A DNA stretch of 36,897 bases from Saccharospirillum impatiens DSM 12546 (GTDB taxonomy: Bacteria > Pseudomonadota > Gammaproteobacteria > Pseudomonadales > Natronospirillaceae). Both the position numbers and the translations under genes were made by a program. The notes beneath the pieces were generated by a model. That model was not told the origin of the DNA, made no database searches, and saw only the letters and a list, made by a program, of their open reading frames with translations. The first letter of the stretch is position 1, and each line of letters begins with the position of its first letter. This document shows positions 33,252 to 36,897 of this stretch, one piece after another. The stretch is from assembly GCF_000423605.1 (NCBI RefSeq), contig NZ_AUIH01000040.1, forward strand, positions 1-36,897, in the 5' to 3' direction.

Positions 33252-33310
33252 ACAGTTCCTCCACTGGCCTGTACAGGATAGCCTTCGACCGGTCAATAGT
33301 CACCCCACAG

Positions 33311-34801
33311 CTACCCCTGCAACAGCAGCTTCAGATGCGCGTATGCTCCCCGGGCCCGAATACCGGCAAGATGGCTTGCAACCTCATCCAGGAACCGGGT
33401 ATCACGAACGTCGGGGTGTTCGCCAAACAGGGCATCGACTTTGAGCAACGACAGTCGATCTGCCGCACTGGCGTGCAACTGCTCCCGGCTCAGGTTAAAT
33501 TCAATGATCGGCATCGATTCACCGGCATCATTAACACCATCCAGATACTTCAGAAAGCTGGCAAACAGCAGGCTCAAACGTCGGGTATCACCACCTGCTT
33601 CGATCACATCAGTGAGCACCGGCATCAGGTAATTTTTAAGCTTTGTATAACCGTCTGAACAGATACGCTGTTGCTGGTCGGCAATGGTCGAATTGCCGAA
33701 CCGCGCTATCAATTGCCCCTGATAATCATCCAGCGGCATATCTTGAATCGGTGTCAGCGTCGGGGCCGCATCGAGGGCCATATAGTCTTTCACCAACTGC
33801 CGTATGGCCGGGTCTTTGATCGCCATATCTACCCGGGTATAGCCCGCCAGATACCCAATGAACCCCATCATCAGGTGGCTGCCGTTCAACAACCGCAGCT
33901 TTGCGGTTTCATAGGGCGATACATCAGCCGTGAATTGCACGCCAACGGTTTCCAGTGCAGGGCGACCGGCCTTGAAATCATCTTCGATCACCCACTGAAT
34001 GAATGTCTCAGCGCCCACCGCACAAGGGTCGACAACACCGTGGCGTTGCAACACGGCCTGTTGGTCCGACTCACCCGGTGCCGGTGTAATGCGGTCGACC
34101 ATTGAATTGGGAAAAGACACATGAGTTTGCACCCACAAGCCCAGTGACGGGTCAGCATGCTCCAGAAAACCCAGCAGCGCTTTGCGAAAGACATCGCCAT
34201 TGTGCGGCACGTTATCGCAGGAAAGCAGTGTCACAGCGCCACCGGCCCCCAGTTTGGAACGGGCTTCCAGCGCCTGCCACAAATAGCCATAAATGGTTTT
34301 TGGCTGCACTCGGTTGCCGAGGTCGTGCTGAACATCGGGGTGATCGTGGAAGAAACGGTGTTTCTCGAAGTCGTATAAATAGCCACCCTCCGTGATGGTG
34401 GTGCTGATGATGCGTACGCTCGGCCGGGCAAGTAAATCAACAGCCCGCTGCGGATCTTCCGGCGCAAACAGAACGTCAACCAGTGACCCGATTACCCGAT
34501 CCCGGGTCTGGTCGTCATCTTTTTCTGTCAGGGTGTACAACCCTTTTTGGCGGGCCAGTGTTTCGAGAAAAGGTTTGTCTTCCGGGCGAATGCCAATGCC
34601 GCAAATGCCCCAATGCAAATCACCGCTACCAGCCATCAAATCATCGAGGTAGCGAGCCTGATGCGCACGATGAAAACCACCGACACCGATATGGGCAATA
34701 CCCACTTCAACGTCACTGCGATTAAATGCGGGCCAGTGCAGTGCCTGCGGGCAACTGCCTGCCGTTATATCCACGATAGCCTGGACATTCAATTCCGACA
34801 C
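33311..34801 (-). CDS. Mannitol dehydrogenase-family oxidoreductase (polyol 2-dehydrogenase)
   Basis: I start at the GTG at 34801 (V/MSELNVQAIV), because GAGGAG sits six bases upstream; an in-frame GTG at 34819 lies before that site. The protein has 496 residues, with an N-terminal NAD domain (VGIAHIGVGGFHRAHQA) and C-terminal catalytic domain with KLRLLNGSH. This provides the Lys, Asn and His spaced as in the long-chain mannitol 2-dehydrogenase active site. It oxidises a sugar alcohol (mannitol, arabinitol or sorbitol) to a ketose; fructuronate reductase is the main alternative in this family. The neighbouring ABC permeases favour polyol use. Confidence 0.9.
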   Translation of the reverse strand: MSELNVQAIVDITAGSCPQALHWPAFNRSDVEVGIAHIGVGGFHRAHQARYLDDLMAGSGDLHWGICGIGIRPEDKPFLETLARQKGLYTLTEKDDDQTRDRVIGSLVDVLFAPEDPQRAVDLLARPSVRIISTTITEGGYLYDFEKHRFFHDHPDVQHDLGNRVQPKTIYGYLWQALEARSKLGAGGAVTLLSCDNVPHNGDVFRKALLGFLEHADPSLGLWVQTHVSFPNSMVDRITPAPGESDQQAVLQRHGVVDPCAVGAETFIQWVIEDDFKAGRPALETVGVQFTADVSPYETAKLRLLNGSHLMMGFIGYLAGYTRVDMAIKDPAIRQLVKDYMALDAAPTLTPIQDMPLDDYQGQLIARFGNSTIADQQQRICSDGYTKLKNYLMPVLTDVIEAGGDTRRLSLLFASFLKYLDGVNDAGESMPIIEFNLSREQLHASAADRLSLLKVDALFGEHPDVRDTRFLDEVASHLAGIRARGAYAHLKLLLQG

Positions 34802-34851
34802 AAAAAACTCCTCAATCACCTGGCACTGAAACGCCGCGGTTTACCAAATTC

Positions 34852-34879
34852 TAAAAAAGACGGAGCCCGAAGGCTCCGT
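34852..34879 (-). terminator. Terminator after the permease genes
   Basis: ACGGAGCC (34860-34867), loop CGAA, GGCTCCGT (34872-34879); on the minus strand this is followed by six T's. It lies 15 bases after the permease stop and before the dehydrogenase gene, so the dehydrogenase gene must be reached by readthrough or have its own promoter. Confidence 0.88.
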
Positions 34880-34894
34880 TAACGACGACCCACA

Positions 34895-35725
34895 CTACTT
34901 AACAGCACCAAAGGTCAAACCACGAACCAATTGTTTCTGGCTGATCCAGCCAAACACCAGAATGGGCGCTACCGCCAGCGTTGAGGCTGCCGACAATTTC
35001 GCCCAGAACAGTCCTTCAGGGCTGGAATAAGAAGCGATCAGCGCCGTCAGCGGCGCTGCCTGCGAGGCGGTCAGATTCAGAGACCAGAACGCCTCGTTCC
35101 AGCTCAGAATCAGCGACAGCAAAAAGGTGGAAGACAGACCGCCCATGGTGATGGGGATCAATACGTGCCGGATCTCCTGCCACAGGCTGGCGCCGTCCAT
35201 CCGGCAAGCTTCAAGAATGTCTTTGGGCACGTCCTTGAAGTAGGTGTATATCATCCAGACAACGATGGGCAGGTTGATCAGGGTGTAGATGATGACCAGG
35301 CCCGTGCGGGTATCGAGCAAAGACATATCCCGCGCCAGCAGGTAAATGGGCACAAGTACGCCTACCGGTGGCAGCATCTTTGTCGACAACATCCACAGCA
35401 GTACGCCCTGGGTACGTTTTGTCGGGAAAAAAGCCATCGAATAGGCGGCCGGTATACCAATGAGCATGGCCAGAATGGACGACGCAAAACTGACCACTAC
35501 CGAGTTCCAGGCGTAACGAACGTAGTCGCTGCGTTCGAACACCACAAAATAGTTCTCCAGCGTTGGCCAGAAAAACAAGCTTGGCGGCGAGGAAAACGCA
35601 TTCAGCTCCGTCTTAAAGCTGGTCAGAATCATCCAGAAGATCGGAAAGAACAGCAGGGCCGCAACCAACCAGGAGACAATGGTCACTAGCGTCAGTTTGA
35701 CGACTTTCTCAGTATGTAACTTCAT
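34895..35725 (-). CDS. Polyol/sugar ABC transporter permease (SmoG/MtlG-like)
   Basis: The 276-residue inner-membrane protein has six helices. The first is 'WLVAALLFFPIFWMILTSF'. The binding-protein-dependent EAA loop reads 'DILEACRMDGASLWQEIRHVLIPI'-like and is here split as 'EACRMDGASLWQEIRHV' and 'LIPITMGG'. The C-terminus is 'QKQLVRGLTFGAVK', the typical KGLTxGAVK ending of MalG-type permeases. It pairs with the upstream permease. It has AGATTGAGATG before the start and lies 9 bases after its partner. Confidence 0.92.
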   Translation of the reverse strand: MKLHTEKVVKLTLVTIVSWLVAALLFFPIFWMILTSFKTELNAFSSPPSLFFWPTLENYFVVFERSDYVRYAWNSVVVSFASSILAMLIGIPAAYSMAFFPTKRTQGVLLWMLSTKMLPPVGVLVPIYLLARDMSLLDTRTGLVIIYTLINLPIVVWMIYTYFKDVPKDILEACRMDGASLWQEIRHVLIPITMGGLSSTFLLSLILSWNEAFWSLNLTASQAAPLTALIASYSSPEGLFWAKLSAASTLAVAPILVFGWISQKQLVRGLTFGAVK

Positions 35726-35734
35726 CTCAATCTC

Positions 35735-36613
35735 CTATTCCCCGGCCAACGACTTGCCGACGACGCGGATTAAAAAGAACGCCACAATGTTGGCCAGTAC
35801 CACCGCAACAATACCGCCCGCAGACGCCATACCCACGTCATACTGAAGCAACGCCTGGGAATAGATCAGATAGGCCAGGTTGGTCGTCTGAGTACCCGGC
35901 CCTCCACCCGTTGTGGTGAAAATCTCGGCAAATATCGATAACAGGAAAATGGTTTCAATCATCACCACCACGGCCAGGGGTCGTGCCAGATGCGGCAAGG
36001 TGATGTGCCTGAAAATAGCGATGGGTCCGGCACCGTCCATACGGGCCGCTTCCAACTGTTCCTGATCGAGCGACTGCATGGCCGTCATCAGAATAAGAAT
36101 GGCGAAGGGCAGCCACTGCCAGGACACAATGATAATGATCGACAGCATGGGCACATCGGTAAACCAGTCGATCGGTGTCAGACCAACACTCTTGGACAGA
36201 AACGCAAAGAAACCACTGACGGGATTCATCAGCAGGTTTTTCCACACCAAAGCATTCACGGTTGGCATGATGAAAAAGGGCGAAATCAATAAAATGCGCA
36301 CCAGGCTTCTGCCTGGAAATGGGCTGTCGATCAGTACGGCAATCAGCGTACCCAACACAACAGTAATCAACAGTGTTGAGCCAACCAATACCAGGGTATT
36401 CGACATCCCCGCGAAGAAACTCGGGTCGGTGAAGAAGAATATGTAATTCTCAAAGCCAACAAAGTTGCGCAAACCCGGGATCGTCAGATTGAAATTGACG
36501 GTCGAGTAATACAGTGTCATTGCCAGTGGCACAGTCATCCATGCCAACAAGAGCAGAACCGAGGGTGCAACCAGAAAACGTGCCGCTCGGGCATTTCTAG
36601 AGAGCTGAGACAT
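35735..36613 (-). CDS. Polyol/sugar ABC transporter permease (SmoF/MtlF-like)
   Basis: The 292-residue protein starts at MSQLSRNARAARFLVAPSVL (ATG at 36613). It has six helices and the EAA loop 'LEAARMDGAGPIAIFRHITL', followed by PHLARPLAVV. Length matches SmoF/MtlF. The open frame continues 33 residues upstream to 36712, but this part appears to belong to the inserted IS1380-type element, so I exclude it. There is no good ribosome site before 36613, consistent with the native leader having been displaced. The binding protein and ATPase expected with it are not in the window. Confidence 0.9.
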   Translation of the reverse strand: MSQLSRNARAARFLVAPSVLLLLAWMTVPLAMTLYYSTVNFNLTIPGLRNFVGFENYIFFFTDPSFFAGMSNTLVLVGSTLLITVVLGTLIAVLIDSPFPGRSLVRILLISPFFIMPTVNALVWKNLLMNPVSGFFAFLSKSVGLTPIDWFTDVPMLSIIIIVSWQWLPFAILILMTAMQSLDQEQLEAARMDGAGPIAIFRHITLPHLARPLAVVVMIETIFLLSIFAEIFTTTGGGPGTQTTNLAYLIYSQALLQYDVGMASAGGIVAVVLANIVAFFLIRVVGKSLAGE

Positions 36614-36897
36614 GACTAGCCCGGATATTTCACCAAACTGGGTATTCGGATAGCAAAACGGCTTTGGGAAGTTGATAATAAGGTTGCGACACCATTTATT
36701 TTCAACCACCAAAGCCGTAACGGAATGCTACCACATGACTTTGTCCCTTTCTCCTCTAAAACGCCGTAAGGTTGAAGTCGACTTTACCGGTGGTGATCTA
36801 ACGTCAGACGCCGGACTGGTGCTCTTTCGCGAAGTCGACAAAAAGCTCGGCCTGTCACGCCAACTGGATAAGGTCTTGGACGATCCTCGTTGTACCG
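36614..36897 (+). mobile_element. IS1380-family insertion sequence, left part (runs off window)
   Basis: The transposase start at 36735 implies that the element begins shortly before it. A likely end is the CCCGGATATTTCACC run at 36620-36634, but the opposite end is needed to prove it. Within the leader, ACGGCTTTGG (36658-36667) and CCAAAGCCGT (36709-36718) form a perfect 10-bp inverted repeat. The element lies within about ten bases of the permease ATG. Confidence 0.65.
36735..36897 (+). CDS. IS1380-family transposase, N-terminal fragment
   Basis: From the ATG at 36735 the frame is open to the window edge (54 residues), starting MTLSLSPLKRRKVEVDFTGG. It contains 'DLTSDAGLVLFREVDKKLGL' and 'DDPR', the N-terminal signature of IS1380 transposases (F-x-G-G-x-L-[TS]-S-D-[AG]-G-L-x-L-x-R-E-[VIL]-D). 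The DDE catalytic core is beyond the window. A modest CGGAA lies before the start. Confidence 0.88.
   Translation, partial: MTLSLSPLKRRKVEVDFTGGDLTSDAGLVLFREVDKKLGLSRQLDKVLDDPRCT

Overview
The window looks like chromosomal DNA of a marine-type gammaproteobacterium (Oceanospirillales/Pseudomonadales neighbourhood; I cannot name a genus). The order HU - rubredoxin reductase - rubredoxin - ubiC - ubiA - phoB - phoR, followed by phoU-pstBACS, matches the known Pseudomonas layout of this locus. GacA-type sites with CsrB/Rsm-type RNAs, a CheY-PilZ protein and a GGDEF/EAL protein also fit that group. Both window edges lie inside insertion-sequence transposases: IS5-like at the left and IS1380-like at the right.

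Layout. 1-205: 5' end of an IS5-type transposase. 376-2619: SCP2-like protein, HU, rubredoxin reductase and rubredoxin, all on the minus strand. 2804-4208: ubiCA. 4238-4364: a multi-stem inverted-repeat element. 4406-6521: Pho box and phoBR. 6489-8331, minus: a CheY-PilZ response regulator and an unrecognised protein. 8336-9382: no protein gene, but two tandem CsrB/RsmZ-type regulatory RNAs, each preceded by a near-identical GacA-type palindrome. 9478-10911, minus: S1/P1 nuclease, DUF3392 membrane protein and tRNA-Thr(TGT). 10985-16594, minus: phoU-pstB-pstA-pstC-pstS behind a strong Pho box. 16883-19509, plus: YciA thioesterase, DUF47 protein and Pit phosphate transporter. 19645-22924: mtgA, an EamA transporter, an AI-2E family permease and a small helical protein. 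23266-24530, minus: an ECF sigma/anti-sigma pair, divergent from an unrecognised 239-residue protein. 25458-26867: HDOD-GAF protein. 26972-31400, minus: a tightly packed unit of cupredoxin, CACHE-HAMP-GGDEF-EAL protein, DUF3034 protein and lipoprotein truncated globin. 31582-36613, minus: PepE, AraC regulator, mannitol-type dehydrogenase and two polyol ABC permeases, with an IS1380 element abutting the upstream end.

How the genes fit together. About 15 kb is devoted to phosphate: PhoBR senses limitation, Pho boxes with the same geometry precede phoB and pstS, PstSCAB-PhoU is the high-affinity importer and signal unit, and DUF47-Pit is the low-affinity route. The secreted S1/P1 nuclease could supply phosphate from nucleic acids. 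Inserted in this block are the paired CsrA-sequestering RNAs, so Gac/Csr output is physically embedded in the Pho island.

The most notable items are the tandem Csr RNAs with duplicated promoter architecture, the cell-envelope cupredoxin / c-di-GMP / DUF3034 / lipoglobin unit, the structured repeat upstream of phoB, and the IS1380 insertion that appears to have cut the polyol transporter operon from its upstream genes.
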